DNA of 17,500 nucleotides from Chromera velia (lineage: Eukaryota > Sar > Chromeraceae), in NCBI GenBank assembly GCA_018398765.1, contig JAHBMJ010000753.1, positions 1 through 17,500 on the forward strand, in the 5' to 3' direction. Shown here in pieces: positions 1-9,235 of this stretch. Position numbers and translations under genes: made by a program. The notes under the pieces were generated by a model that saw only the letters and a program-made list of their open reading frames with translations, made no database searches and was not told the DNA's origin. The number at the start of each line of letters is the position of its first letter. The first letter of the stretch is position 1.

Positions 1-1546
1 ATGCTCTCGGCCAGCCTCGATTCGATTCGCCCCCCCCACCCCGAAGCAACCCCCCTCTCCCCCTCTTTCCCCCCCTTTCCCTCCCTCTCCCCCCTTCACC
101 ATTGTCCCCCCTTCTCCCCCTTCCCCCATGACCCGCTTTGCCCTTCCCGATCCCTGTTAAAAATTTTGCCGGCGCCGGCGAGAGATGAGGCGGCAGCTGC
201 CGTGTGCTCTACTCTGTCTCTCAATAGGTCTGCCGCGACCCTTCCCGCATCGGGGTCCCAGAGCAGAAGGCCTTCCCCGGCTGACACACCGGCCATCACT
301 GCGTTGTTCCATGTGGTACGCTACCACCTGTCCCTTCTGTCTGTTTAACATGCATGCAGAGTCTTGCGCACCCGATCGAACCGCCACTCATTGAATGATT
401 TACGCGATAGCCAGACAGCCAGAAACGACAAGCTCTCTCTCGGAAGAAAACGGCAGCATAATGATTGCAGACATATGGAGAGGCAAAGGGCGTCTTCTTG
501 TGTTTGGACGCTGTCGGAGGACCAGTCCAGACAGACCTAGACACGCTGGAGGTGTTTGTAAGCCACGAAGATGGTCGGCCTCTCGCAGATAAGCAAACAA
601 TCAACAGCAAAAATAAGTGAAGGTGATCAGCCGACACCCATCTGGAAGACGGAGACAGTTACAGAATCAAAAGGTATAAGACAAACACTCTACTGGCCGT
701 TTGAATTGCGATCTGCTTGTAGGCGGCGGTCTCAATGAAGTCAAGCTCCTCGAAAGTCTGAGCAACACCAAGCAACGTCTCCACCATCGGCTTTAGCGAC
801 CTCTAACGATCTTTGGGCTCTCCACCCAAGGACAAAGGCAAAGTCCAGGATCGGACTCAAAAGAGATCTCCAAAAGAGGATTCCAGGCAGCTTGGGACGC
901 AAGGGGATGCTGAATTCCCCTACTCACGGTCTTTGCCTGACCGTGCCCGTATCGTTGCAATCGGCTTTCAACTGTTGCGCAAAAGGAAGATCTGATCTCT
1001 ATCACAGAAGGTATACGAAAGTCGACACTCATCGAGCTGAGCGTTCACCACAATGCTTTGTCCCTCCTGTCCAGCCGCCTTGTGGCGTCCAGACAGAAGG
1101 TAAAGCAAGGATAAGAACCTAGGGAAGGTTAAGAGAAGGAACATGAGCAACACTAACTCAGGCAATAGTTTATAGCAGGTTTGGCTCTAGAGCGATCTGG
1201 GATTCCAATCAGCTGGGTTCATTCTATCATGTACGGTTTCTACTTATGCTTCTCTCTGTTTCAGACTTTCAGACTCCCGATCTATGCCAAACAGACATCA
1301 GACTCAAACGATGCTATCCGTTGCTTGAGTAACATGTTGCATGCTTAAATACGAAGGTCAGACTTGATCGATTTCAACAATTTTGATCGACGCGCGCGAC
1401 ACGTACGAAACAAAGCGTGGCGGCAGAGCCTGGCGTCGGTACGCGGGCTCATTCAGATATAGCGTATGTGAGGGTCCAGAGGGCGGCGCCACAGGGTAGG
1501 ACTCCATACCTTACCACTGAATTGCATCAATTTGCATTAATTTGTA
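1..1546. other. Non-coding or unresolved left edge
   Basis: No gene is recognised. Positions 28-128 are almost pure C and T with many runs of four or more Cs. Small open frames exist on both strands (for example 96-299 minus, Ala/Gly-rich), but none shows a recognisable domain or convincing splice sites. Positions 1380-1500 are relatively GC-rich. Confidence 0.4.
28..128. repeat. C/T-rich low-complexity tract
   Basis: An irregular polypyrimidine tract on the plus strand with many C runs. The complementary strand has many G runs and could in principle form quadruplexes. Confidence 0.7.
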
Positions 1547-1554
1547 TGACTAGA

Positions 1555-1789
1555 CAACCCCCCTGACACTCCAGTAAACTTGAAACGCCGTGCCATAGGC
1601 GCAGCTAGACTTGAAACGCCTACGCCGCAGGCGCGGCTTAACTTGAAGGGACCGCGCCGCAGGCGTGGCCAAAATAAAGTACACTTGAAATGTTTTGTGG
1701 AAGGCGAAAACAGTCTTGAGAGAACCGTGCCACAGGCGCGGCTAACATTGAAAAATCCATTTCAAGACAGACTGGAGTGTCAGGGGGGC
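1555..1789. mobile_element. Small non-autonomous DNA transposon (MITE-like) with perfect 18-bp TIRs
   Basis: CCCCCCTGACACTCCAGT at 1558-1575 is repeated exactly, inverted, at 1771-1788. The octamer TGACTAGA lies just outside both ends (1547-1554 and 1790-1797), which fits an 8-bp target-site duplication as made by hAT- or Mutator-like transposases; the superfamily is not determined. The element is about 235 bp and encodes no transposase. Inside it are four GC-rich hairpin-like units of the type GTGCCRCAGGCGCGGCTA, separated by ACTTGAAA-like spacers. The short open frame at 1580-1792 is a by-product of these repeats. Confidence 0.8.
1590..1744. repeat. Four GC-rich palindromic units inside the MITE-like element
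   Basis: Related units lie at 1590-1607, 1622-1640, 1654-1670 and 1727-1744. Each has a GCC...GGC core able to form a small hairpin, and ACTTGAAA or a close variant lies between them. The first three are closely spaced. Confidence 0.65.
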
Positions 1790-1797
1790 TGACTAGA

Positions 1798-2445
1798 TAG
1801 ATTAGTTATATGATTTACTTAGATTTAACTTGAATCCTTGTAGTTTATTGTTTATAGTAACTTTATACAGTTATGCTATGTATAATAATATGTAATATTA
1901 ATAATAATAATGTACAAGCTTAGTACATAAGTTCATAATACCGTTTATTAAACGTACTTTAACATACTTCATTCTACTTCATAATCTTCATTCTAATGAT
2001 TTTATGACTTTCTTACTAATATGATCCATCCTGTTTCATCCTACTGGATGTGTGATGGACGTGTGGTGGTTCATTCAAGTTGGCTGCTCAAAAACTAATG
2101 TAGAACGAGGCCACCGACGATATACATATAGTTTTTAGGCAGTGGACCATGGACTACTGCGGGCCGCAACTTACCGCAACTGGAAAATAAGTCTTATCAT
2201 ATCCTTCTTGTAGCATTTAGTCATACTCATTTCTTCCAACTTGACCTTGAACTACCTTGAACTAACCGTAGAACAAGGAAGAACAAGTAAACACTTCTAT
2301 TGCAAGACTCTGAGTCTTTGACTTTAAATATCATATTTGAATAACAATTGTTTGCCGGGATATATTTGAAAAGGGTGTCGCAGCGCAGACGGTAGGCCTT
2401 TGATTCGCGGGCACAAGTCTGCTGACAATATGCGACAACTCTCTG
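1798..2445. other. AT-rich spacer downstream of the transporter gene
   Basis: No gene is seen. The sequence is AT-rich with short local repeats (TTCATTCTACTTCAT-like near 1970, CTTGAACTA-like near 2245). It must contain the 3' end of the minus-strand transporter transcript, but no clear poly(A) signal stands out. Confidence 0.5.
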
Positions 2446-5400
2446 TCAGCCCGTTCTTCCTTCGCTCAATTTGAGACCGATTGCAAACAAAGCACACACC
2501 GTACTGAGACACGCGAACAAACAGGAGACGATTGAGATTGTTCGGAGCCCTAGACGCCCCCACCTTCCTCCGACCAGCTCCCCATCGTCCAGAAGAAGGG
2601 AGGCAAACAAAGGGGGAAAAATAAAGCTCTGCGCAGTAATGAAAGAACTTCCAACGACTGCCTGGATCTCTCCGAGGAACGGAACGAAAATGGCAACCAG
2701 GACCATCACAGCCACAAAAATCGAACGAATTCCAACCAAAGCCCACCAACTATGCCTCCACGACTTTCGAGGAAGCTCTACAAATCCCCCTCCCTCATTC
2801 TCACGATTCACCACAGACCGCGCTCCCCGAGTCCATGAAGAAAACCACTCAGCCACCCTGTCCCTCACACCTCGCCCCCCTCCTCTAACTTCCTCTGTCG
2901 AGTCATCATTCGGACGACCGCCCTGCCGCTCACCAGGTTCTCTTTCATCATATGAGTGTCCAAAAGGAAAACGGTGAGTCGAATCTGACGCCTCCTCCAA
3001 TTGTCTCTTTTCCTCCTGCCCTTGCTCCTCATGAAACCTCCGAACCCCCCACAGGTCCCCCCTCCGCTCCAGAGAGGCAGAGGGGGAGCCAGAGGAAGAG
3101 GGGGAATCTGGAGGGTCAAAGGAGTCCTCGAGAGTCTCACAGAGAAACTCCCTCTCACCCCTACTCCCTGATCTAACCCCCTGCTGCTCTGTCTCTGCTT
3201 CCCTTCCCTCCTGATGCTCCTCAACCTTCCCCACCTCCCTCCCAGTCTCCCTCTCTTCTGCTAAAATTTCGCCTTTGTCTGTCACAGTCAGATGCCACCG
3301 AGGGTCCCCCCCCCCTCCAGACAAAATCCCTTCCAACTCCCCAGAGGCCCCCTTCACAGGAGCACCCAGCACCGGCTCGCTCTCGCTCTGCCGCCCCAGC
3401 CCGGGAGATGCCGACGCAGGACAAGGTTCATGGGGCTCATGGGCAGATCGGAGTGGGTGCACTGGACCTGCGGCCGAGTCCCCATGCTGATGGGTGAGTC
3501 GTGGAGACACGGAGAAAGAGAAGGGGAGCCCGTGACTAGGAGAACCTGAGAAGATCGGACTGTACTGCCCCCCCCCCCCGTTATTACCACGGGGAGCCAA
3601 ACCCGGACGCGGGTGCTCAACTGCAGAGCCTTGAGGCGTCCATTGGCTGATGCCTGCAACCCGCGCGCATTGCGAGGTCCCCGCGAGGGTTCCTGAAAGA
3701 AACGAATTGGAAGAATGGGAAGACTGCAAAAGCCTCACGGCATGCTGAGAAGGCAACAGTTGTCTCCCCGCTTCGCCGCCTCCCTCTCTGTCTCCATATG
3801 CGATCATCCCATGACTCTGGCTGTGTTTCACCACCCCCCCCACAGCCCCTTCTCCCCCCACAGGCAGCGGAGGCACGTCAAGAGAAGTCAAGGCCACGGC
3901 TTTGGAGGGGACGGGAGAGAGCCTGTGTCGCCTCTCAAACAGCGGAGGGGCAGCAACAGCCGCCCCCCCCCCCGCCCCCCCACTCTGCTGAAGATGCACA
4001 GGGGGGATGGTGCGGAACCCGGACGTCGTTGGAGCCTCAAACGCTTCTATCTTTAGAGCGCTTTCGAGATACAGAAAGACGGGATTCATGAAGATTAAAA
4101 AGGCCGCAAACACATGCAAGGCAATCAGACAAATAGCAAGTTTGGACGAAAAACTCTCAGGCGGCAGCAAAGAAAGTGCATCATCAGCACCCGGACTGAG
4201 CAGGTCTGAACCGAATGTAGCGTACATAGTCACACACAAGAGGAAGTACACCACAAAAGACACAGAGTAGGCGCTAATAGCAGCCCACCTAAAGTCATTT
4301 GGTTTTTTCATACAGTGCCGAACATCCAAGAAAATCACATGGCCACTGAATGCAAAACACAGAGCACCCAACCCCAACATGAAGGGCACAAACGAGGACT
4401 TCGGATCAAATTCGGGTTCCCCTTCTTGGAAGGTCATTTCCCCCGGACCGACGACGGTCTGAAGGAAGAGAACAGCAGCAACAATCAACGAAGACGCCAT
4501 GCCACAGAACGCAAGTACATGGAGTTCAGTCAGAGTTCGAAGAGCGAGGAAGGGAACTAAAAGCCCTGCACAGAGACCCGACCAAGCCTGCTTGGACAGG
4601 GTCCAATGGGGGAACAGATTCTTTCCTGAAGCACCTAGGAGGACCAAAAAAAGAATACAGGTCCCAATACTCGTGCCACTCTGGCTAATCACAACCAGAC
4701 ACCTGCCAACAGAACCCAAACATCTTGCCCCCACATCTCCATACGTCAATCTGACAGTCCGCATGTCTTCGGGGTTTCCTTCCTGCTCTCCTTCTACCCC
4801 TGCCTCTCTGTCTCTCTCTCTGTCTCTCAACATATTCTCGATTTCTCTCTCTTCTAGTTCCTTGCACTTCTCCGCACACGCAGAGAGGAGACACCCGTTC
4901 AAGGTGGACAAACCAGCCATCAGGATGAGAATCGCAACACCCGACCAGCCTATCCGGGCCTGCATGCAAACACAATTAAGAGAAGAGAAAAGGAGGACGG
5001 ATAAATAGCAGCCTGGGTATACCGAACCGTTCTCTGCATTTCTTCAAACAAAAGGAAATCAACACCGGAGGAGAGCTGGGGGAAAGAAAGGAAGCAAGAA
5101 AGATGATGCATATATATGAGAGAAGACAGTACATCAGATGAGGGAAGGTAACAGCAGCAGAGGCGCCTGAATGAGCAGCAGCAAAAAAGCGAGAAACTTA
5201 GATGGCTCAAATACATTCGGGCATAGAAGATAGCTTGGGCCTGGGGCAACAAAACGAGCAAGAAGCATGCATACACTCTAAAAAGAAGGAAACGCGACAC
5301 TCTGGTTCGAGAAAAAAAGGTTAAAGAGAGTCGAACTAAATGAAAACACCGACCGACTGACCATTGCATTGGGCAGCCCCACGATTCCAGCCCCCAAAAT

Positions 5401-5808
5401 TCCACACAGAATGCTCACGGTGGCATCTGCTACACTCGCTCTCTGGCCTGCATGCAGGAAAGCGCACCAAACGCAGAAAACAAGCCATGCGTAAACAGAC
5501 ACTGAAAAAGACTTCAATGAGCAAGACAATCAAAGTACCCATGAATGAATTCAGTTAACACACGCACCTGTCTTGGCCTCCTTCAATGCCACGAAGCTTG
5601 CGGCGGGGTTCGACCCCATCTGGGAGATTGACCACGCTCGCAGGAAGTGCTCTGTCGTGCGCACCTTCCCGGCAGTGAAGTCCGTTGGCCTGGGCTTTCT
5701 GGGCCCGTCCGCATAGTGGGAGCTCGGCCTGTCTCTGTCTAAGAGGGGGGAGCTGTACTGCCTGTCGAAGGCAGGATGCCTCTGCCTCGTCACGTACCGC
5801 TCTGTCAT
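2446..5808 (-). CDS. AAAP-family (amino acid/auxin permease) transporter, three exons
   Basis: Predicted multi-pass membrane transporter for amino acids; substrate and membrane unknown. I join three minus-strand exons: 5808-5568, 5447-5362 and 4959-2446. The junctions keep frame (phase 1, then phase 0) and restore the family's first two helices: TM1 with GILGAGIVGLPNAM at residues 96-109, then ARIGWSG and TM2 at 110-137. The third exon carries TYGDVG and GR..V...Q before TM3, further helices to about residue 412 ending in the TM8 motif FLIFMNPVFLYLESAL, and three C-terminal helices at about 850-940 containing VPFLGEIQAVVGS. The total is about 946 residues, roughly twice the family norm. The excess is a hydrophilic Gly/Ser/Pro/Glu-rich insertion at about 417-837, between TM8 and TM9. 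The start ATG at 5808 is the first Met of the N-terminal exon. The frame stays open upstream and a possible acceptor (ATGACAG) ends at 5802, so the true start is uncertain. Confidence 0.85.
2779..4038 (-). other. Low-complexity insertion within the transporter coding region
   Basis: This is about 420 codons between TM8 and TM9 of the AAAP transporter. It stays open in frame and is rich in Gly, Ser, Pro, Glu and Arg, with Gly runs encoded by poly-C on the plus strand (12 Cs at 3568-3579, 11 Cs at 3963-3973). No domain was recognised. It is probably a large cytosolic or lumenal loop. An unrecognised in-frame intron inside it cannot be excluded. Confidence 0.7.
4960..5361 (-). other. Intron 2 of the AAAP transporter gene
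   Basis: A 402-nt phase-0 intron with donor CAATG|GTCAGT and acceptor TTTGCATGCAG|GCC. Joining the exons gives LPNAM-ARIGWSG, matching the conserved TM1-TM2 region of the AAAP family (GAGI.GLPYA....GW). The intron is rich in C and T on the gene strand. Confidence 0.8.
5448..5567 (-). other. Intron 1 of the AAAP transporter gene
   Basis: A 120-nt intron with donor ACAG|GTGCGT and acceptor CTGCATGCAG|GCC. It splits a Gly codon (phase 1). Removing it joins ...KEAKT to GQRASVADATV, which leads straight into the conserved first transmembrane helix. Reading through it in frame runs from exon 1 into a stop shortly after the donor. Confidence 0.75.
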
Positions 5809-6077
5809 GAGAGAGCAGCAACCAGGTGAGTGAGAGAGACGAGACGTCTGCCGACCGATTCCCGTCTCCGAAAAATCGTATGCGTTCCTTCTACGTCTTG
5901 ATACGCAGATCTACTCCTTCTTCCTTGCTGCTGGGAGATCTGGCCTTCGCTGTCCCAGGTGTATTCCTAAAATAGGTGGGAGCGTTGAAGCGAGCTCGAT
6001 TCGGGGCTCTGTCGAGGACAGTAACTCAGTCGAGGAATTAAGCCCACTCACACGATCTCACATCGATCCTCACTCGC

Positions 6078-6128
6078 GGCGCCGCGGTGCATGGCGAGTC
6101 GATCGATCGGTGCATGCGCGGCGGCGCC
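6078..6128. repeat. GC-rich imperfect inverted repeat in the divergent promoter region
   Basis: The arms 6078-6093 (GGCGCCGCGGTGCATG) and 6113-6128 (CATGCGCGGCGGCGCC) pair at 14 of 16 positions. They flank a short spacer containing the palindrome TCGATCGA. It could be a protein-binding dyad or a cruciform-prone site. Confidence 0.6.
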
Positions 6129-6452
6129 ATAGAGCCGTGCAGCCGCGCGCGGGCCGGCCCGGCCACCTGCGTATACGTCGCGCCGCCACGAACCTCTTTA
6201 GATCTAACAGATGCGTTGAAATTCGAGCACATGCAGACTTCATTCGTTTGACGCAACAACTGTATGGGTAGCTGATGCAGACCAGTGTGTTGTCACCTTT
6301 ACAGTCGGACTGTGGCCTAACTGAAGTTGAGCTTGCAGCATGATCCTTAAATTGCTGTGAGGGCATATGAGCATACGGCATGGAGACGGCTACTGATTGA
6401 CATCTTCACTGGCTACGTATGCCGTCTTTTGTTGAGCCATCCTGCTCCTAAG

Positions 6453-6503
6453 ATGAAGATTGAAGCAGTTGTCGCTGGCGGAACCGTTTTTGTTTCGAGT
6501 TAG
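6453..6503 (+). other. Possible upstream ORF before the DTW gene
   Basis: ATG at 6453 opens a 16-codon frame starting MKIEAVV. It ends with TAG at 6501-6503, one base before the main ATG (TAGCATG). If it lies in the transcript it could affect initiation at the main start. There is no evidence that it is transcribed. Confidence 0.2.
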
Positions 6504-6504
6504 C

Positions 6505-7052
6505 ATGTCCTCGGACAAGCGGCGTATAGTTTGCGCAAAGTGCGAACGGCCAGAGAAAGTCTGTCTGTGCGCAGCCTTACCACCAGAAGTCAGTCATTGA
6601 TCTTCTTTCTTTCGGCAGTTTGGTCCACTGGCTTCTAGTTCACGCGCAACGCTTTCTTCTGCCACTCTGCCTCACTCTCTCTTCCTGCTCCTGCTTCCTC
6701 TGTTTGTTTGTGTTTATGATTCAACGTTTCTTCGTTCGAAAGTGCGAGTTGGTGCATGTGTACCTGGCTGTTTTCCTGAGTCAGCGTGAAACCTCTCTGT
6801 TTGCCCGTCTACCTTTGTTGTGCGGTATTCACCTACTTTTGCTTTCATCGCTGTTTTGTTCTCTGCTCCTTTCCCAGCTCTCCCCTTCTTTCGTCCACGT
6901 ACCAACTCGGCCCAGGTCTCTTCCGAAAGTTCCTCTGCCTGTATGGTCGAGGGCTAGAAGAAAACCGAGAGGCAAACTCACAACTCCGCGCCCTGCACCT
7001 TTGCGGACTTACACGTACACGCACACGCACACGCACGCACACGCACACACAC

Positions 7053-7095
<43 letters not shown>

Positions 7096-8758
7096 TACTA
7101 CATACACACGCAGGTCTTCCTGCGACCAATCTTTGTGTGACTCTGAGTTTTCCCTCTTCTCCTCTCGAGTGCAGCCCCTCCAGTGCAACGGACGTGTGTT
7201 GATTCTCCAACACCCCCACGAGAAGAAACGAAAGTTCGGGACAGTCAACCTCCTCCTAAAAAAGACTCTTGAGGCCGTTGAGGTTATCTCCGGAAGAAGA
7301 TTCGACAACGAGGAGACCTTCCCTCAGTTGTTCGACACTCTTCGTTTGTATCAATCCCGCCAGGTCCCTGTCTTTCTTCTCTTTCCGGGAGATGACTCTA
7401 AGGACCTTTCTGAAGCTGCACAAAGGTGCAGAGAGACTTCTGCTGCGTCAAGTGGCCAGACAGAGCAGCACGCGGGGAAGGCAGAGGGTCAGCCCCACGA
7501 TATTTCTACACCTCTCCCCCGTTATGTTCTTCTTTTGATAGACGGGACATGGCAACATGCCCGCGAGATGTACCAGGTCTCCAAGGGCCTCTTCCAGAGG
7601 TTCGGAGTGATGCAGTGTGAACTGACGGACCAACTACAAGAGGAGAAGGAGAAGGAAGGGAGAGGGTCCGGATCTCCGCGTGCTGCGTTTTGCGGAGAGC
7701 ATCTGCAGATCTCTGCATGGGAAGAGGGCCAAAGGAGAGCCTCTGTCATTGAGAAGCGAGGTCGAGGTCAAGCTGGACAAATTGCATCATGGGAGGGCAT
7801 CGATGAGGAGAATGGGGGGGACGATTTGAGGCTGCAGCAGAGGGGGGAGGGACCCTCGCCGTTTGGACCGTCCGTGGCCGCAAGGCAGACGCGGCCCCAG
7901 GCTGCTTCTGCAACAGAACTCCCCGGCAGGAGGAAGGAAGAATGGAAAGACAGCAGGGCACCAGATTTTGTTCCTCCCTCCCACGCCAGAGAGAATCTCC
8001 GATTCCCCTCTTCACTCCAACACCACGAAAATCCAACCGAAACTACTGGCAGTGCGCGTCAGAAGCGTCCAGCTGAAGATCTCATAGAAGCAGCCGCAGC
8101 ACCGGGTTCCCCCGGATCGGTCGACTCCAACAGCAAAGACAGAGCAACCTCAACACTGTTGCTGGAGTCACGCTCAGACTCCCAGGCGCCAGGTATACGC
8201 CCCCATGCACCTGAGACGGATACCTCATCTGCCAATCACGTGACACAGACCGCCATAGACTTAAAACTTCGGACGGAACCTCAGGAGGGTCTGATGACGA
8301 CCCTCGAGTGCTGCGCTTTGGCGTTGCGACGCCTCGAAGACCTGTTCTCCCCCCCCCTTCCTCCCGATCCCTCTGCCCCTTTGGGAGCTGGGGGGGTTTC
8401 TGAGTCTGGAGGCACCGAGTCTTGTGGTGCAGCCGCTGCTGTCCAATCTGACTTTAGCAAGAAGGATTTGTGCGAAGAAGGAGGTGCCTCCTCCTCCTCC
8501 TCCTCTTCTTCTTCTTCTTCTTCTTCTTCTTCCTTTGCTCCCCCGAGGCAGCCCTCCCCCTCTCACCCGTCCGGAATACCTCCTTCCAGAGGGGCCTCAC
8601 TGGCTGAGGCTCTCCTCAAGCCCCTGCGTCTCCTCGTTCGGCAGCAGACAGAGCACAGCAAAGACCTCCAAGCGCGTCTCCAGACAGGAAACTTTCTTTG
8701 CAGCACTGCAAAAGGCTCTGCCAAAAAATCAAAAACATGCGGAACTTTGAATGATTAG
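6505..8758 (+). CDS. DTW-domain protein, predicted tRNA-uridine aminocarboxypropyltransferase, two exons
   Basis: Predicted to transfer the 3-amino-3-carboxypropyl group of S-adenosylmethionine to a tRNA uridine (acp3U), as DTWD1/DTWD2 and bacterial TapT do. Exon 1 (6505-6588) encodes the zinc-binding start, C10-x2-C13-x6-C20-x-C22. A phase-0 intron follows, and exon 2 (7175-8758) continues with QHPHE at residues 40-44, the signature DGTW at 151-154 followed by QHAREM, and the closing motif LRTEPQEGLMTTLE at 393-406. The product is about 555 residues, long for the family. The excess is a charged low-complexity insertion at about 190-385, inside the domain, and a C-terminal tail with about 15 serines in a row encoded by TCC/TTC repeats. 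The ATG at 6505 follows an in-frame stop at 6454. No signal peptide is seen, so the protein is likely cytosolic, nuclear or organellar. A possible poly(A) signal, AATAAA, lies at 8770. Confidence 0.9.
6589..7174 (+). other. Intron of the DTW-domain gene
   Basis: A 586-nt phase-0 intron with donor CAGAA|GTCAGT and acceptor GAGTGCAG|CCC. It is pyrimidine-rich and contains a (CA)n microsatellite. Retention would stop translation at TGA 6598-6600. The exon-2 frame is open back through most of the intron to an ATG at 6620, so gene callers may wrongly start there and lose the zinc motif. A second acceptor at CTCCAG, 9 nt further on, would also keep frame. Confidence 0.8.
7013..7095 (+). repeat. (CA)n microsatellite inside the DTW intron
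   Basis: About 80 bp of CA dinucleotides with occasional CG interruptions, between the donor and acceptor of the DTW intron. Translated in frame it gives Thr-His runs, which I judge not to be coding. Confidence 0.9.
8488..8534 (+). repeat. TCC/TTC trinucleotide repeat encoding poly-Ser
   Basis: Tandem TCC codons followed by TCT and TTC-type triplets encode a run of about 15 serines near residues 467-481 of the DTW protein, after the conserved domain. Confidence 0.9.
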
Positions 8759-8842
8759 CAATGATTGATAATAAACCTAGCAATGAAGGAAGCTCTAGAC
8801 AAAGCTTAATAGCTTATATTCTTTAACCGCGATTCTAATAAT

Positions 8843-9235
8843 ACCTAAGGGGACAAAATTAATGCATATCATATCCAGGAAGCATATCTTCAACACAATT
8901 ATCATGGGCTTGTGGCACCCTAGTAAAAGTAATCTAATATCAGACTAAAAGATAACTTCCTATTTATACATAGCTCTGTCGTTTTACTTTATATATCAAA
9001 TATGTAAAATTGAAAAAATGGTAGTCTAGGAGCGCTTTAGGAATTAAAAAAAGAAATTTAGGACTTCAAACTAAATTTTTGACCCAATGTGAGGCCCGTA
9101 GGACCCAACTAGTTAGTATAAGTCTTCACTAAGTCTACTTGGTCAGCTTGGTCCAACGCCGCCCCTTTTTTCTGACAAACTCAAATCTTTTTTTTTTTCA
9201 AAAAAAATTTATGCATTAATTTTGTCCCCCTAGGT
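8843..9235. mobile_element. Non-autonomous DNA transposon, copy 1 (393 bp)
   Basis: The left end 8843-8867 and right end 9211-9235 are 25-bp inverted repeats matching at 24 of 25 positions; they begin ACCTA and include GGGGACAAAATTAATGCAT. The interior is AT-rich and non-coding. A second copy lies at 10196-10585 in the same orientation and is nearly identical along its length, which supports a mobile unit. No long target-site duplication is obvious; a TA duplication inside the CCTAGG ends is possible. Confidence 0.85.

Larger units (their letters stand above)
1547..1797. repeat. 8-bp direct repeats flanking the TIR element
   Basis: TGACTAGA occurs at 1547-1554 and 1790-1797, separated from the inverted repeats by 3 bases on the left and 1 base on the right. 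It is best read as a target-site duplication. Confidence 0.65.
5809..6504. promoter_or_regulatory. Divergent intergenic region between the transporter and DTW genes
   Basis: The 696 bp between the two start codons must hold the 5' ends of both genes, since they point away from each other. A GC-rich core at about 6070-6190 carries the imperfect dyad 6078-6128, a TCGATCGA centre, two GTGCATG motifs and a GGGCCGGCCC palindrome. TGCATGC-type motifs are bound by some ApiAP2 factors in apicomplexans, so a regulatory role is plausible here but not shown. I see no convincing TATA box. Confidence 0.4.

Noticed and set aside
1-348. 115-codon plus-strand Pro/Ser-rich frame at the left edge
   Set aside because: It is driven by the C/T-rich tract, has no recognisable domain, and may be cut by the window edge.
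2865-3659. Several 70-120 codon frames on both strands within the transporter insertion
   Set aside because: They are shadows of the low-complexity GC-rich coding strand; the long minus-strand frame carries conserved helices on both sides.
5600-5620. GGTTCGACCCC resembling a tRNA T-arm or pol III B box
   Set aside because: No A box, acceptor stem or anticodon arm can be folded around it, and it lies in the first coding exon of the transporter.
6620-7174. N-terminal 185 residues of the long frame starting at 6620, with Thr-His runs
   Set aside because: It lies within the inferred intron, contains translated (CA)n, lacks the DTW zinc motif and is replaced in phase by the exon at 6505-6588.
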